Below, piece by piece: positions 51,327 through 61,655 of a DNA stretch of 64,000 nucleotides. Under the pieces are notes generated by a model that was not told the DNA's origin, did not search any database, and saw only the letters and a list, made by a program, of their open reading frames with translations. The stretch's first letter is position 1, and each line of letters opens with the position of its first letter. The DNA is from Thermotoga maritima MSB8 (GTDB lineage: Bacteria; Thermotogota; Thermotogae; Thermotogales; Thermotogaceae). The stretch covers positions 1,564,465 to 1,628,464 of the forward strand of contig NC_000853.1 of assembly GCF_000008545.1 (NCBI RefSeq). Reading direction: 5' to 3'. The translations under genes and the position numbers were made by a program.

Positions 51327-52274
51327 TCATCTGAAGAGCGTGCTCACAGACAGATGTTTTCTTATTCGCATGATGGCTTCTCCTATGAGATTCGCTACCG
51401 AGATCACCTTAACCTTTTCTGGAAGATTCTCGTGATATATCGTGTCGGTTATGTATACGGTGTCTATCGAGGAATTTTCTATTCTTTCCAGAGCTCTATC
51501 GGAAAAGACACCGTGCGTTGCACAGGCTATGATCCTCTTTGCACCCGCGTTTTTCAGTGCTTCTGCACCCTTCACTATAGAGTGAGCAGTATCTATTATA
51601 TCATCGAACATAATAACCACTTTATCTTCGACTTCTCCTATTATGTTGACCACTTCCGCGACGTTGTCACTTGGTCTTCTTTTATCGAGAATTGCAAGCG
51701 ATGTCCCGAGTCTTTCGGCCATTCTCCTTGCCCTTCTCACACCACCAACATCTGGTGACACAACCACTGTTTCCTCAGGGACGATGTTTTCTCTTTTGAG
51801 GAGTTCCTCTGCGAAGACGGGGTAGCTCCAGAGATTGTCAACGGGAATGTCGAAGAACCCCTGTATCTGTTCCGCGTGGAGATCCACCGTCAGAACGCGG
51901 GTTGCTCCAGCCACGGTGATGAGGTTTGCAACCAGCTTGGCACTGATAGGATCCCTTCCCTTTGCCTTCCTATCCTGTCTCGCGTATCCGTAGTAGGGAA
52001 TCACGACGGCGATGGTGTTGGCTGATGCCCGCTTGAACGCGTCGATCATTATGAGAAGTTCCATGAGGTTCTCGTTCACCGGAGGCGAGGTGGGCTGAAT
52101 GAGAAAGATATCGTGTCCCCTCACTGTTTCGTTTATGCGGACGTTTATCTCTCCGTCGGCGAATCTTCCGACCTCACAGTCACCGAGTTGAAGGTTGAGG
52201 TAATTCGCTATCTTCTCAGCCAGAGGTCTGTTGGCGTTCCCAGAAAAAACTTTCATTTCGTTTGAGAAAGACAT
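51327..52274 (-). CDS. prs: Ribose-phosphate pyrophosphokinase
   Basis: Makes PRPP from ribose-5-phosphate and ATP for nucleotide, His, Trp and NAD synthesis. 315 residues; MKVFSGNANRPLAEKIANYL, the flexible-loop YYGYARQDRKAKGRDPISAKL, TVDLHAEQIQGFF, and the PRPP loop VIMFDDIIDTAHSI. ATG at 52274 with AGGAGG in the end of glmU, which stops 2 bases upstream. Confidence 0.96.
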   Translation of the reverse strand: MSFSNEMKVFSGNANRPLAEKIANYLNLQLGDCEVGRFADGEINVRINETVRGHDIFLIQPTSPPVNENLMELLIMIDAFKRASANTIAVVIPYYGYARQDRKAKGRDPISAKLVANLITVAGATRVLTVDLHAEQIQGFFDIPVDNLWSYPVFAEELLKRENIVPEETVVVSPDVGGVRRARRMAERLGTSLAILDKRRPSDNVAEVVNIIGEVEDKVVIMFDDIIDTAHSIVKGAEALKNAGAKRIIACATHGVFSDRALERIENSSIDTVYITDTIYHENLPEKVKVISVANLIGEAIMRIRKHLSVSTLFR

Positions 52275-52275
52275 A

Positions 52276-53613
52276 TCATTCCTCCTTTCTCTTTTTCAAT
52301 ACCCACCCTTCTTTCACAACCTGCCTCGCTCTACCCAGACCGAGGGAATACGGTGGAACGTCCTCTGTTATCACCGATCCCGCTCCTATCAGAGCTCCTT
52401 TCCCAATGCGAACGGGTGCCACCAGAGATGAGTTGCTTCCTATGAATGCTCCATCTTCAATGAAGGTGGGATTCTTTTTCTTACCATCGTAATTACAGGT
52501 GATTGTCCCTGCGCCTACGTTCACATTTTTTCCGACGAACGCGTCTCCTATGTAACTGAGGTGTTGAGCCTTGGTTCCCTCTCCAATTGTACTTTTTTTG
52601 ATTTCAACGAAGTTTCCAATTTTTGAAGATTTCTTCAAAATCGTTCCTTCTCTCAGCCTCGCAAATGGACCAACGGAGACATCGTCTTCTATCACACTCT
52701 TGAAACATTCAGATCTTGTGATCTTCACGTTGTTTCCTATCTCACAGTCGACTATTCTCGTCATGGGTCCTATCTCGCAGTTTTCTCCCACACGGCTCTT
52801 GCCTTCTATGAAAGTCATGGGGTAAATAACCGTGTCCATGCCGATTTCGACGGAGTAGTGAATGTAGGTGGTGGCTGGATCTAAGATGGTAACACCGTTT
52901 TCCAAAAGCTCTTCTATTTTTCTCATTCTGAGCTGTTCCTCGAGCCAGACAAGAGTCTTTCTGGTGTTCACTCCCGTTATTTCGAGTAGATCGTCCGTTC
53001 TTACAACCCTCACTTTTTCGGCGAAATTGACCGCATCCGTGAGATAGTACTCTCCTTTCGCGTTCTCGTTCTTTATCTCCGGGAGTGCTCTTAAAAGAAA
53101 ATCACCGGAGAACACGTAAAATCCGGTGTTGATTGTTGTTACACTCTTCAATTCTTCTGGCAGGTCTGTGTCCTCTATTATTCTGTATTTGTCTCCGTCT
53201 TGTATGACTCTACCGTACCCGGATGGGTCTTCGAGGTCAGCCACCAAGATGGTCACATCTGCACCTTTTCTGTGTTCTTCGATCATTCTTTTCAAGGTGT
53301 TTTCGCTTATGAGAGGAACGTCCCCGTAGAGGATCAAAACGTCATCTCCCGGTTCGATGAAGTCTTTTGCACACATCACAGCGTGTGCGGTGCCCAGCTG
53401 TTCTCCCTGAACGAAGACATCTACCCATTCCGGAAGAGCTTTTCTGACCAATTCCGCTTCAAAACCGAGGACAACACCAACTTTCTGCGCTACTTTCCCA
53501 GCTGTTTCGATCACCCACTCTATCATGGGCCTTCCAGAGAGTGGGTGTAACACTTTTGGAATCTTTGATTTCATCCTCGTACCCTTTCCCGCTGCGAGAA
53601 CGAGGGCTCTCAT
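52276..53613 (-). CDS. glmU: Bifunctional UDP-GlcNAc pyrophosphorylase / GlcN-1-P acetyltransferase GlmU
   Basis: 445 residues. The uridyltransferase domain opens with LVLAAGKGTRMKSKIPKVLH and continues with the GEQLGTAHAV and YGDVPLI elements; the C-terminal half is a left-handed beta helix (NVGAGTITCNYDGKKKN, IGSNSSLVAPV). Both activities feed UDP-GlcNAc synthesis for cell wall. Coupled with prs just downstream. Confidence 0.96.
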   Translation of the reverse strand: MRALVLAAGKGTRMKSKIPKVLHPLSGRPMIEWVIETAGKVAQKVGVVLGFEAELVRKALPEWVDVFVQGEQLGTAHAVMCAKDFIEPGDDVLILYGDVPLISENTLKRMIEEHRKGADVTILVADLEDPSGYGRVIQDGDKYRIIEDTDLPEELKSVTTINTGFYVFSGDFLLRALPEIKNENAKGEYYLTDAVNFAEKVRVVRTDDLLEITGVNTRKTLVWLEEQLRMRKIEELLENGVTILDPATTYIHYSVEIGMDTVIYPMTFIEGKSRVGENCEIGPMTRIVDCEIGNNVKITRSECFKSVIEDDVSVGPFARLREGTILKKSSKIGNFVEIKKSTIGEGTKAQHLSYIGDAFVGKNVNVGAGTITCNYDGKKKNPTFIEDGAFIGSNSSLVAPVRIGKGALIGAGSVITEDVPPYSLGLGRARQVVKEGWVLKKRKEE

Positions 53614-53624
53614 ACTTTCACCTC

Positions 53625-53927
53625 TTAAAACCAGTTTTTCTCTTCGAGATCGAGCTCGTTCATTTCCCCTTTCAGGAAGAGTTCCATTTCCTCTCTGGTC
53701 AGATCTTCCTCCACGAAAATCCTTTTTTCTCTCGGATAATCTTCAAAAACACGGTGGATTATGGGTTTCTGAGAAATCTCCATGGCAAACAGTATCATCC
53801 GGAGCGCTTCGTTTATTTCTGCGTCTGAATACTTCTTTCTGAGCTGGTGTATGTGTTTTCCGACAAGATCAAAGAGATCTTCTTGGGTTTCTTCGAGAAC
53901 ACTGAGAATCTCATCCAGAACGCTCAC
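53625..53927 (-). CDS. Small hypothetical protein, all-helical
   Basis: 100 residues, unknown. Predicted alpha-helical, acidic (LDEILSVLEETQEDLFDLVGKH, KKYSDAEINEALRMILFAMEIS, EEDLTREEMELFLKGE). No motif. It lies between the DUF72 and glmU genes, with its start overlapping the DUF72 stop, so it is probably in the same operon. Confidence 0.65.
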   Translation of the reverse strand: MSVLDEILSVLEETQEDLFDLVGKHIHQLRKKYSDAEINEALRMILFAMEISQKPIIHRVFEDYPREKRIFVEEDLTREEMELFLKGEMNELDLEEKNWF

Positions 53928-54709
53928 ACTCTCTCCTCCAGCATCTTCTTGAACTGCAAGGCGTTTATTGCCGCCTGACCTTTGTAACAGTTGTTGAAGA
54001 AGACATAAGTTTCCTTCACTCTTCGTGAAAGTTCTACAACATCTTCAAAAAGAGTTTTCAGTTCTTCCTCGCTGTAGAGGTAATCGTACCTTTCTTCCCC
54101 TTCGGCCTCGAACCATCTTTCGTTCCTTCCATGAAATCTGAAGTAGGCGTAATCAGTTGTTGTTATGGGTCGATAAGGGAACAATCCGGGAAGCTTCGGT
54201 TCGTCCACCACTACAAAGGTTATACCATGATTTCTCAAGAATTCATATGTTTCTTCTCTGTCCCAGGAGTAGTGTCTGAACTCCACAGCGAGTTCGTACG
54301 GGTAGCTTTCTCTCAGTTTTTCAAGATACTCCACGTTTTTTCTGGAGAATTTGAAAGAAAATGGAAACTGTGCTAAAGTCATCTTTAGTCTTTGTTCTTC
54401 TATTAGAGGCTCTATTTGACGTGTGAAATTTTCCATGTCCTCTTTCGGATCTTTTCCCTCTTTCCAGAGAACGTGTGTGACGCTTCCTGGGGTCTTTACG
54501 GTAAAATAGAAATCGGGAGGGGTCTTTCTCAACATCTGAACAAAGGAGCGCCACGATGGTTGTGTGTAATAAGTGAAATTCAATTCCACGATTCTGAATC
54601 CAAGCACCGCCCAGTAGTACTTCAGAAACTGGGAAGGTTTCAAATGTTCGGGGTACACCACTCCCTTCCAATCTTCAAAGGAAAAACCGCTCGTTCCCAC
54701 GTAAACCAT
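53924..54709 (-). CDS. DUF72 family TIM-barrel protein
   Basis: 261 residues: VYVGTSGFSFEDWKGVVYPE, VELNFTYYTQP, FYFTVKTPGSVTH, a barrel and YVFFNNCYKGQAAINA, all DUF72 marks. Function unknown; the T. maritima structure TM1631 is a TIM barrel. ATG at 54709 follows GGAAGGAG. The longer frame to 54826 is over the promoter region of tsaE and is rejected. Confidence 0.9.
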   Translation of the reverse strand: MVYVGTSGFSFEDWKGVVYPEHLKPSQFLKYYWAVLGFRIVELNFTYYTQPSWRSFVQMLRKTPPDFYFTVKTPGSVTHVLWKEGKDPKEDMENFTRQIEPLIEEQRLKMTLAQFPFSFKFSRKNVEYLEKLRESYPYELAVEFRHYSWDREETYEFLRNHGITFVVVDEPKLPGLFPYRPITTTDYAYFRFHGRNERWFEAEGEERYDYLYSEEELKTLFEDVVELSRRVKETYVFFNNCYKGQAAINALQFKKMLEERV

Positions 54710-54771
54710 TCGTTGTGTCTCCTTCCGGAGGGATTCAATATGTATTGTACAACACTGTGGAGGAACAGAAA

Positions 54772-55257
54772 ATGAGACATTTACGGTTTGAAAATTTGAC
54801 CGAAGAACAGTTGAAAAGACTCGCAAAAATTCTCACTGAGAATCTCAAGGGCGGAGAGGTGGTGATCCTCTCCGGAAATCTCGGAGCTGGAAAAACAACG
54901 TTTGTGAAGGGCATGATCAGAGCGATAGGTCTCGATGAAAAAATGGTGAAAAGTCCTACTTTCACCCTCATGAATGTTTATCCAGGTTTGAAAACAATAT
55001 ACCACCTCGATCTTTACAGACTTCAAGACACGGACTTTCTCAGTCTCGATGTTGAAGACATACTGGAGGACGAAGACGGAATCATGGTGGTAGAATGGGG
55101 AGATCTGTTCGATGGATTCTGGCCTGAGGACTCGATAAAGGTGAAGATAGAAATAGCGGACGAGAGTCACAGAAACGTGGAGATCCTTATACCCGAGGAG
55201 GTGAACTTTCTTGTCGAAAAAATCGAAAGATACCGAAAAGAGCTTCAAAATACTTGA
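54772..55257 (+). CDS. tsaE: tRNA threonylcarbamoyladenosine biosynthesis ATPase TsaE
   Basis: 161 residues. Walker [12 protein letters not shown], the switch PTFTLMNVY and a YHLDLYRL core, then VVEWGD. With TsaB and TsaD it makes t6A37 in ANN-decoding tRNAs. ATG at 54772 with GGAGG upstream; the first frame ATG at 54715 is not supported. It overlaps lon by 47 bases, an unusually long overlap. Confidence 0.94.
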   Translation: MRHLRFENLTEEQLKRLAKILTENLKGGEVVILSGNLGAGKTTFVKGMIRAIGLDEKMVKSPTFTLMNVYPGLKTIYHLDLYRLQDTDFLSLDVEDILEDEDGIMVVEWGDLFDGFWPEDSIKVKIEIADESHRNVEILIPEEVNFLVEKIERYRKELQNT

Positions 55258-57574
55258 GAAATACGCCAGTCAGCAGGAAAAAGAGCTGGAGATACCTGAC
55301 AGCTTGCCGTGTATTCCTTTGAGAAACGGAATGGGAGTCTTTCCAAACACCGTTGTTCCTTTTTACGTGGGAAGGACCGGCTCTCTCATAGCGCTCGAAG
55401 AAGCCATGGAAAAGTACAACAGACTTCTTCTGGTGGTCAATCAGAAAGATCCATCCGTTGAGATACCAGAACCGGAAGATCTCTACAAAGTAGGAACGGT
55501 CGTGAAGGTGCTTCAGATAATGAAGCTTCCAGATGACACGTTCAAGGTGCTCGTGGAAGGGCTGGAGAGAGCTCAAATAGAGGAATTCGTCTCGACTGAT
55601 CCTTTCTTCCTCACGAAGATAAAAATACTGAAGGTGAAATACAGAAAAACGAAGAAACTCGAAGCACTTATGAGAAGCGTCAAAGACAAGGCAGTCAGAT
55701 ATTTCAATCTGACCCACAGGTTCCCTCAGGAGACGCTCGTTACCCTTAAAGAAATGCAGGATCCGGACAAACTGGCAGACTTCGTTGCTTCGATTCTTCC
55801 TGTTCCTCTGGAGACGAAGCAGGAACTCCTCGAGACGGTTCATCCGCTTGAACGTCTCGAGAAGATACTCTCAATACTGGTGAAGGAAATCGAGATTCTC
55901 GAGATAGAAGAGGAAATTGAGAAAAAAGTGAAAGACAGAATAGAGAAGACCCAGAGAGAATACGTGCTCCGCGAAAAGCTCAGAGCTATAAAAGAAGAAC
56001 TCGGAGTGGAAGAGGAGCTGGAGATCAAGGAACTCTACGAGAAGGTAGAAAAAGGTGATTACCCGGACTACGTGAAGGAAAAGGCCTACAAAGAGATTCA
56101 GAGGCTCGAGAAGATGTCGCCCTACAGCGCCGAGGCGACGGTTGTCAGGACCTATCTCGACTGGCTTCTGAACCTTCCCTGGAACGTTGCTACCGAGGAT
56201 AGACTCGACATAAAAGAGGCGAGGAAGATCCTGGATAAGAACCATTACGGGCTCGGAGAAGTCAAGGAGAGAATACTGGAGTATCTCGTGGCCAGGAAGT
56301 TTTCAAAGAATCTCAAGGCTCCCATTCTCTGTCTTGTGGGGCCTCCAGGAGTGGGGAAGACGTCGCTAGGCAGAACCATAGCGGAAGCGATGGGAAGGAA
56401 GTTTGGAAGAATGTCCCTTGGAGGTCTCAGAGACGAGGCGGAAATAAAGGGACACAGACGCACTTATGTGGGTGCGCTTCCGGGAAGAATCATACAGATC
56501 ATAAGAAGGCTGGGAACGAAGAATCCTGTTATTCTGCTCGACGAAGTGGACAAGATGGGGATCAGTTTTCAGGGTGATCCGGCGTCTGCTTTGCTCGAAG
56601 TTCTCGATCCCGAACAGAACAAGGATTTCGTCGATCACTATCTCGAAGTACCCTTCGATCTCTCTCAGGTGCTGTTCATTACAACTGCGAACGTGCTCCA
56701 CACCATTCCTCCCGCACTGAGAGACAGAATGGAGATCATAGAGATACCCGGGTACTCGGATCCAGAGAAGTACCACATAGCCAGGGACTACATAATACCG
56801 AAGATTGCACGGTCTTATGGTCTGTCAAAGGTGATGTTTACTCCTGGAGCGATCAAAAAGATCATCAGGGAGTACACAAAAGAAGCGGGTGTGAGAAATC
56901 TCGAGAGAGTCATAGAAAAGGTGATAAGAAAAAGTCTTGTGAAGGGCGAGAAGAAGTCTTTCAAAATAACCACTAAAGATGTCGAAGAACTGCTCGGGCC
57001 TCCTGTTTTCAGGGAGGAGGAGATTTTGGAAGAAGACACAGTGGGAGCGGTCACAGGTCTTGCCTGGACTCCAGTTGGTGGAAGTGTTCTCATCGTAGAG
57101 AGTCTGCTGCTTCCAGGAAGAGGCAACCTCATTTTAACAGGAAACATGGGTGACGTGATGAAAGAATCTGCCAGAATAGCCCTCAGTGTGGTCAGGAAGA
57201 TGTGTGGAGAAGAATGCAGAGAGGTCTTCGAGAAGAACGACATCCACATCCACGTTCCAGAAGGAGCCGTTCCAAAGGATGGCCCCTCCGCCGGCATAAC
57301 GATCACAGTGGCCCTGTACTCTGCCGTCACCGGTAAAAAAGTCAGAAGGGATGTAGCCATGACGGGTGAGATCACGTTGAGGGGTAAAATACTCCCGGTG
57401 GGAGGGATAAAAGAGAAATTGCTCGCGGCAAAGAGAGCCGGCATAAAAAAAGTAATCCTTCCTTCGAGAAACAGACCAGACGTGGAAAAGATACCGAAGG
57501 AATATCTGAACGGGATGGAGATCGTTTACTGTAGTGAAATACAGGAAGTTCTCAAGGAGGCCATTGTGAGGTGA
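55211..57574 (+). CDS. lon: ATP-dependent Lon protease
   Basis: 787 residues. N-terminal substrate domain, AAA+ module with Walker A GPPGVGKT (377-384) and ILLDEVDK, and the serine-lysine protease domain with Ser693 in DGPSAG and Lys736. Degrades damaged and regulatory proteins. TTG at 55211 has GAGGAGGTGA 7 bases upstream, inside tsaE, so initiation overlaps tsaE coding sequence. Confidence 0.97.
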   Translation: MSKKSKDTEKSFKILEKYASQQEKELEIPDSLPCIPLRNGMGVFPNTVVPFYVGRTGSLIALEEAMEKYNRLLLVVNQKDPSVEIPEPEDLYKVGTVVKVLQIMKLPDDTFKVLVEGLERAQIEEFVSTDPFFLTKIKILKVKYRKTKKLEALMRSVKDKAVRYFNLTHRFPQETLVTLKEMQDPDKLADFVASILPVPLETKQELLETVHPLERLEKILSILVKEIEILEIEEEIEKKVKDRIEKTQREYVLREKLRAIKEELGVEEELEIKELYEKVEKGDYPDYVKEKAYKEIQRLEKMSPYSAEATVVRTYLDWLLNLPWNVATEDRLDIKEARKILDKNHYGLGEVKERILEYLVARKFSKNLKAPILCLVGPPGVGKTSLGRTIAEAMGRKFGRMSLGGLRDEAEIKGHRRTYVGALPGRIIQIIRRLGTKNPVILLDEVDKMGISFQGDPASALLEVLDPEQNKDFVDHYLEVPFDLSQVLFITTANVLHTIPPALRDRMEIIEIPGYSDPEKYHIARDYIIPKIARSYGLSKVMFTPGAIKKIIREYTKEAGVRNLERVIEKVIRKSLVKGEKKSFKITTKDVEELLGPPVFREEEILEEDTVGAVTGLAWTPVGGSVLIVESLLLPGRGNLILTGNMGDVMKESARIALSVVRKMCGEECREVFEKNDIHIHVPEGAVPKDGPSAGITITVALYSAVTGKKVRRDVAMTGEITLRGKILPVGGIKEKLLAAKRAGIKKVILPSRNRPDVEKIPKEYLNGMEIVYCSEIQEVLKEAIVR

Positions 57575-57957
57575 AGAGAGACATATTCTACGTGATCATT
57601 CTGACAGTCTTCGCGGTTCTTTTTATGCTCACATATTTTTCCTACAGAAATCTTGCCGTGAAGCTCACCCGTATGGAAAAAACGTTGAAAGCATACGAGC
57701 TTTACATTTTCTCCGATTATGAGAATTTTGAAAACTACGTGAAGAAAGAGGGATTGAAAATAGAAGGAATGGAACTTCTGAAAGAAAAGAAGGCCAGGTC
57801 TCTCATCGCTGAAGGAAAGGATCTGTTCGAGACTGCCAACTATGGAGAAGCCCTTGTTTTCTTTGAGAAAGCTTTGAATCTCTCTGACAACGAGGAGATA
57901 AAGAAAATAGCCAGTTTTTATCTGGAAGAATGCAGGAAAAAGCTGGCGGGTGATTAA
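57571..57957 (+). CDS. Membrane-anchored TPR protein
   Basis: 128 residues. One N-terminal membrane helix ([19 protein letters not shown]), a helical spacer and one and a half TPR-like repeats ([24 protein letters not shown]). T. maritima TM1634 is a structural-genomics target of this kind. The role is unknown; a scaffolding or assembly function is inferred. GTG start at 57571 overlaps the lon stop. Confidence 0.8.
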   Translation: MKRDIFYVIILTVFAVLFMLTYFSYRNLAVKLTRMEKTLKAYELYIFSDYENFENYVKKEGLKIEGMELLKEKKARSLIAEGKDLFETANYGEALVFFEKALNLSDNEEIKKIASFYLEECRKKLAGD

Positions 57958-59107
57958 TTTGAAGGAGCTCAAAATACTCCACACATCCGACTGGCACCTC
58001 GGTGTCACCTCGTGGACCAGTTCGCGTCCAGTAGATAGACGTGAAGAACTGAAGAAAGCGCTCGATAAAGTAGTCGAAGAAGCCGAAAAGAGAGAGGTCG
58101 ATCTGATTCTTTTAACGGGTGATCTTCTTCACTCGAGGAACAATCCCTCAGTCGTCGCTCTGCACGATCTTCTGGATTATCTGAAGAGGATGATGAGAAC
58201 AGCTCCTGTGGTTGTACTTCCAGGAAACCACGATTGGAAGGGGTTGAAACTCTTCGGAAACTTCGTAACATCGATCTCAAGCGACATAACCTTTGTCATG
58301 TCTTTCGAACCTGTGGATGTAGAAGCCAAACGGGGCCAGAAGGTGAGAATTCTTCCCTTTCCATATCCTGACGAGTCGGAAGCTTTGAGAAAAAACGAGG
58401 GAGACTTCCGGTTCTTCCTCGAATCCAGACTCAATAAACTTTACGAAGAAGCGCTGAAGAAGGAAGATTTCGCTATCTTCATGGGTCACTTCACTGTTGA
58501 AGGGCTCGCGGGTTACGCTGGAATCGAGCAAGGAAGAGAGATCATCATAAACAGAGCGTTGATTCCGTCGGTGGTTGATTACGCTGCGCTCGGGCACATT
58601 CATAGTTTTCGAGAGATTCAGAAGCAACCTCTCACCATATACCCTGGCTCTCTCATAAGGATAGATTTCGGAGAAGAAGCGGACGAAAAGGGAGCGGTCT
58701 TTGTTGAGCTGAAAAGAGGAGAACCGCCCAGGTATGAAAGAATAGACGCCTCCCCTCTTCCGTTGAAAACTCTCTACTACAAAAAGATAGACACCTCTGC
58801 CTTGAAAAGCATAAGGGATTTCTGCAGGAATTTTCCTGGTTACGTGAGGGTGGTTTATGAAGAAGACTCCGGTATTCTTCCCGACCTGATGGGAGAGATA
58901 GATAATCTGGTGAAGATAGAGAGAAAGTCAAGAAGAGAGATAGAGGAGGTGCTTCGAGAAAGCCCGGAAGAGTTCAAAGAAGAACTGGACAAGCTTGATT
59001 ATTTCGAACTCTTCAAGGAGTATTTGAAGAAGAGAGAAGAAAACCACGAAAAGCTGTTGAAAATCCTGGATGAGCTTCTCGATGAGGTGAAAAAGAGTGA
59101 GGCCTGA
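57950..59107 (+). CDS. sbcD: Mre11/SbcD-family nuclease subunit
   Basis: 385 residues, nuclease of the Mre11-Rad50 complex that processes double-strand breaks and blocked ends. Phosphodiesterase motifs: HTSDWHLG, LLTGDLLHSRN, VVLPGNHDW with His94, GHFTVEG and ALGHIHSFR. A capping domain and C-terminal helical Rad50-binding region follow (EFKEELDKLDYFELFKEYLKK). GTG at 57950 overlaps the previous stop; TTG at 57959 (with GGTGATT) is an alternative. Confidence 0.94.
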   Translation: MINLKELKILHTSDWHLGVTSWTSSRPVDRREELKKALDKVVEEAEKREVDLILLTGDLLHSRNNPSVVALHDLLDYLKRMMRTAPVVVLPGNHDWKGLKLFGNFVTSISSDITFVMSFEPVDVEAKRGQKVRILPFPYPDESEALRKNEGDFRFFLESRLNKLYEEALKKEDFAIFMGHFTVEGLAGYAGIEQGREIIINRALIPSVVDYAALGHIHSFREIQKQPLTIYPGSLIRIDFGEEADEKGAVFVELKRGEPPRYERIDASPLPLKTLYYKKIDTSALKSIRDFCRNFPGYVRVVYEEDSGILPDLMGEIDNLVKIERKSRREIEEVLRESPEEFKEELDKLDYFELFKEYLKKREENHEKLLKILDELLDEVKKSEA

Positions 59108-61655
59108 AAGACTCACCGTTAGAAACTTTCTCGGACTGAAAAACGTCGATATAGAGTTCCAGAGCGGAATAACGGTTGTAGAGGGTCCTAACGGTGCAGG
59201 GAAGTCGTCCCTCTTCGAAGCCATTTCTTTCGCACTTTTCGGGAACGGGATAAGGTATCCCAACTCGTACGATTACGTGAACAGGAACGCCGTCGATGGA
59301 ACTGCCCGTCTCGTGTTTCAATTCGAACGTGGAGGGAAAAGATACGAAATCATAAGAGAGATAAATGCCCTGCAGAGAAAACACAACGCGAAGCTCTCCG
59401 AGATACTGGAAAACGGAAAGAAAGCGGCCATAGCTGCAAAACCTACCAGTGTTAAGCAGGAAGTGGAAAAAATTCTGGGAATAGAACACAGAACCTTCAT
59501 AAGAACGGTTTTCCTCCCACAGGGGGAAATAGACAAGCTTTTGATTTCTCCTCCATCGGAGATCACCGAGATCATCTCCGATGTTTTCCAAAGCAAAGAA
59601 ACACTCGAAAAGCTGGAAAAACTCCTCAAAGAGAAAATGAAAAAGCTGGAGAACGAGATATCCTCATTGCAAGCTCTCTACACCGCTATCTGGAAATATC
59701 TGGAAGAGAACGATCTGGAAGTTCTGAAGAGCGAGCTGAAAACCGTCTCGGAGAAAAAGAAAGAACTTCTCAAAAAAAGAGAAGAACTCCAGAAAGAAGA
59801 AGAGCAGCTCAAGAGGCTTCTTGAAAAATATCGGGAACTCGTGAAAAAGAAAGAGAGGCTCAGGGTGCTTTCTCTGAGAAGGAACGAATTGCAAAAAGAA
59901 GTGATCTACGAACAGAAGGTGAAAAAAGCGAAAGAACTGGAGCCGCTCTTTCGAGAAATCTATCTCAGGCAGAGGGAATTTGAGAGGTTCTCACAGGAGC
60001 TGAACAGCAGGGAAAAGAGATACAAAGAACTCGAAAGTGAGAAGGAAGCGATCTCAAAAGAAATCCCTGTTCACAGGGAAAGACTTTCCAAGCTGGAGGA
60101 GATAGGAGAGAAGATCAAAGAAGAGCTGGATCTTCTTGAAAAGGTCTTGAAGGCCTCTCGGCCGCTTCTTGAGCAAAGAATAAGATTGAAAGAAAATCTC
60201 ACGAGGCTCGAGGAAGAGTTCAGAAGACTCGTTGGAGAAAAAGAAAAGAGGGAAAAAGAACTGCTTTCTATTGAAAAGACAGAGAATGAAACGAAGAATG
60301 AGCTGGAAAAACTACTCGATGAACTTTCGATTTTGAAGAAAGACCACATGAAATGGCTGGCCTATCAGATAGCTTCCAGTCTGAACGAAGGTGATACTTG
60401 TCCTGTATGCGGTGGAGTGTTCCATGGAAAAGTGGAAGCCGTCGAATTCAACATCGATGAATTCGAGAAGCTCGATCAAAAAAGAAGCGAACTGGAAAAC
60501 ACCTTGAACGTTCTGAAAGAGAGAAAGAAAAGCCTTTCCAGCCTCATAGAGGATCTTCTGATGAAAATCGAAGAGGGGAAGAAAAATCTGAAGAGCATTC
60601 GAAATCAGATCGAAAAAATCGAAGAAGAACTGCACAGATTGGGTTATTCGGAAGATCTGGAGGAAAAACTGGATGAAAAAAGAAAAAAGCTCAGAAAAAT
60701 AGAAGAAGAGAGGCATTCTATTTCCCAAAAGATCACAGCGGCCGACGTTCAGATTTCACAGATCGAAAACCAGCTGAAAGAAATAAAAGGAGAGATCGAA
60801 GCCAAAAGGGAAACTCTGAAAGAACAGCGCGAAGAGATGGACCAGTTGAAAAGTGATTTCTTCGATCGTTTAAGGAAGATAGGGATCGGCTTCGAAGAGT
60901 TCAGGATCCTCGTCAAAGAGGAAGTAAAGGACGCGGAAAAAGAATTGGGAGTTGTAGAGACGGAGATCAGGCTTCTTGAGGAAAGCCTGAAGGAGCTCGA
61001 ATCAGAGAATGTTCGAGATGTGAGTGAAGATTACGAAAAGGTTCGAAATCAACTGGAAGCTCTCTCACAGGAAATATCGGATCTTGAGAGAAAAGAAGGA
61101 CGGCTCAATCATCTCATCGAAGAAACACTCAGAAGAGAGCGAGAGTTGAAGAGTCTGGAGAAGAAACTAAAAGAGATGAGCGATGAATACAACAATCTGG
61201 ATCTTCTGAGGAAATATCTGTTCGATAAAAGCAACTTCTCGAGATACTTCACAGGGAGAGTTCTCGAAGCGGTCCTGAAAAGAACGAAGGCATATCTCGA
61301 CATTCTGACGAACGGAAGGTTCGACATAGATTTTGACGACGAAAAAGGTGGTTTTATCATAAAAGATTGGGGTATCGAAAGACCAGCGAGGGGACTTTCC
61401 GGTGGGGAAAGAGCTCTCATTTCCATATCTCTTGCCATGTCCCTTGCGGAGGTGGCCTCCGGCAGACTGGACGCGTTCTTCATCGATGAAGGGTTTTCCA
61501 GTCTCGACACGGAGAACAAAGAGAAGATCGCTTCCGTTTTGAAGGAACTCGAAAGATTGAACAAGGTGATCGTTTTCATCACGCACGACAGGGAGTTCTC
61601 GGAGGCTTTCGACAGGAAGCTGAGAATAACGGGAGGAGTTGTGGTGAATGAGTGA
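59097..61655 (+). CDS. sbcC: Rad50/SbcC-family SMC-like ATPase
   Basis: 852 residues. The N-terminal Walker A is GPNGAGKS (30-37) and the C-terminal half carries the LSGGERALISISLA signature and IDEGFSSLD Walker B. A long coiled coil with a zinc hook in the middle (CPVC, Cys435 and Cys438) dimerises arms. It works with the Mre11 product encoded just upstream; the start overlaps that gene by 11 bases. Confidence 0.96.
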   Translation: MRPERLTVRNFLGLKNVDIEFQSGITVVEGPNGAGKSSLFEAISFALFGNGIRYPNSYDYVNRNAVDGTARLVFQFERGGKRYEIIREINALQRKHNAKLSEILENGKKAAIAAKPTSVKQEVEKILGIEHRTFIRTVFLPQGEIDKLLISPPSEITEIISDVFQSKETLEKLEKLLKEKMKKLENEISSLQALYTAIWKYLEENDLEVLKSELKTVSEKKKELLKKREELQKEEEQLKRLLEKYRELVKKKERLRVLSLRRNELQKEVIYEQKVKKAKELEPLFREIYLRQREFERFSQELNSREKRYKELESEKEAISKEIPVHRERLSKLEEIGEKIKEELDLLEKVLKASRPLLEQRIRLKENLTRLEEEFRRLVGEKEKREKELLSIEKTENETKNELEKLLDELSILKKDHMKWLAYQIASSLNEGDTCPVCGGVFHGKVEAVEFNIDEFEKLDQKRSELENTLNVLKERKKSLSSLIEDLLMKIEEGKKNLKSIRNQIEKIEEELHRLGYSEDLEEKLDEKRKKLRKIEEERHSISQKITAADVQISQIENQLKEIKGEIEAKRETLKEQREEMDQLKSDFFDRLRKIGIGFEEFRILVKEEVKDAEKELGVVETEIRLLEESLKELESENVRDVSEDYEKVRNQLEALSQEISDLERKEGRLNHLIEETLRRERELKSLEKKLKEMSDEYNNLDLLRKYLFDKSNFSRYFTGRVLEAVLKRTKAYLDILTNGRFDIDFDDEKGGFIIKDWGIERPARGLSGGERALISISLAMSLAEVASGRLDAFFIDEGFSSLDTENKEKIASVLKELERLNKVIVFITHDREFSEAFDRKLRITGGVVVNE

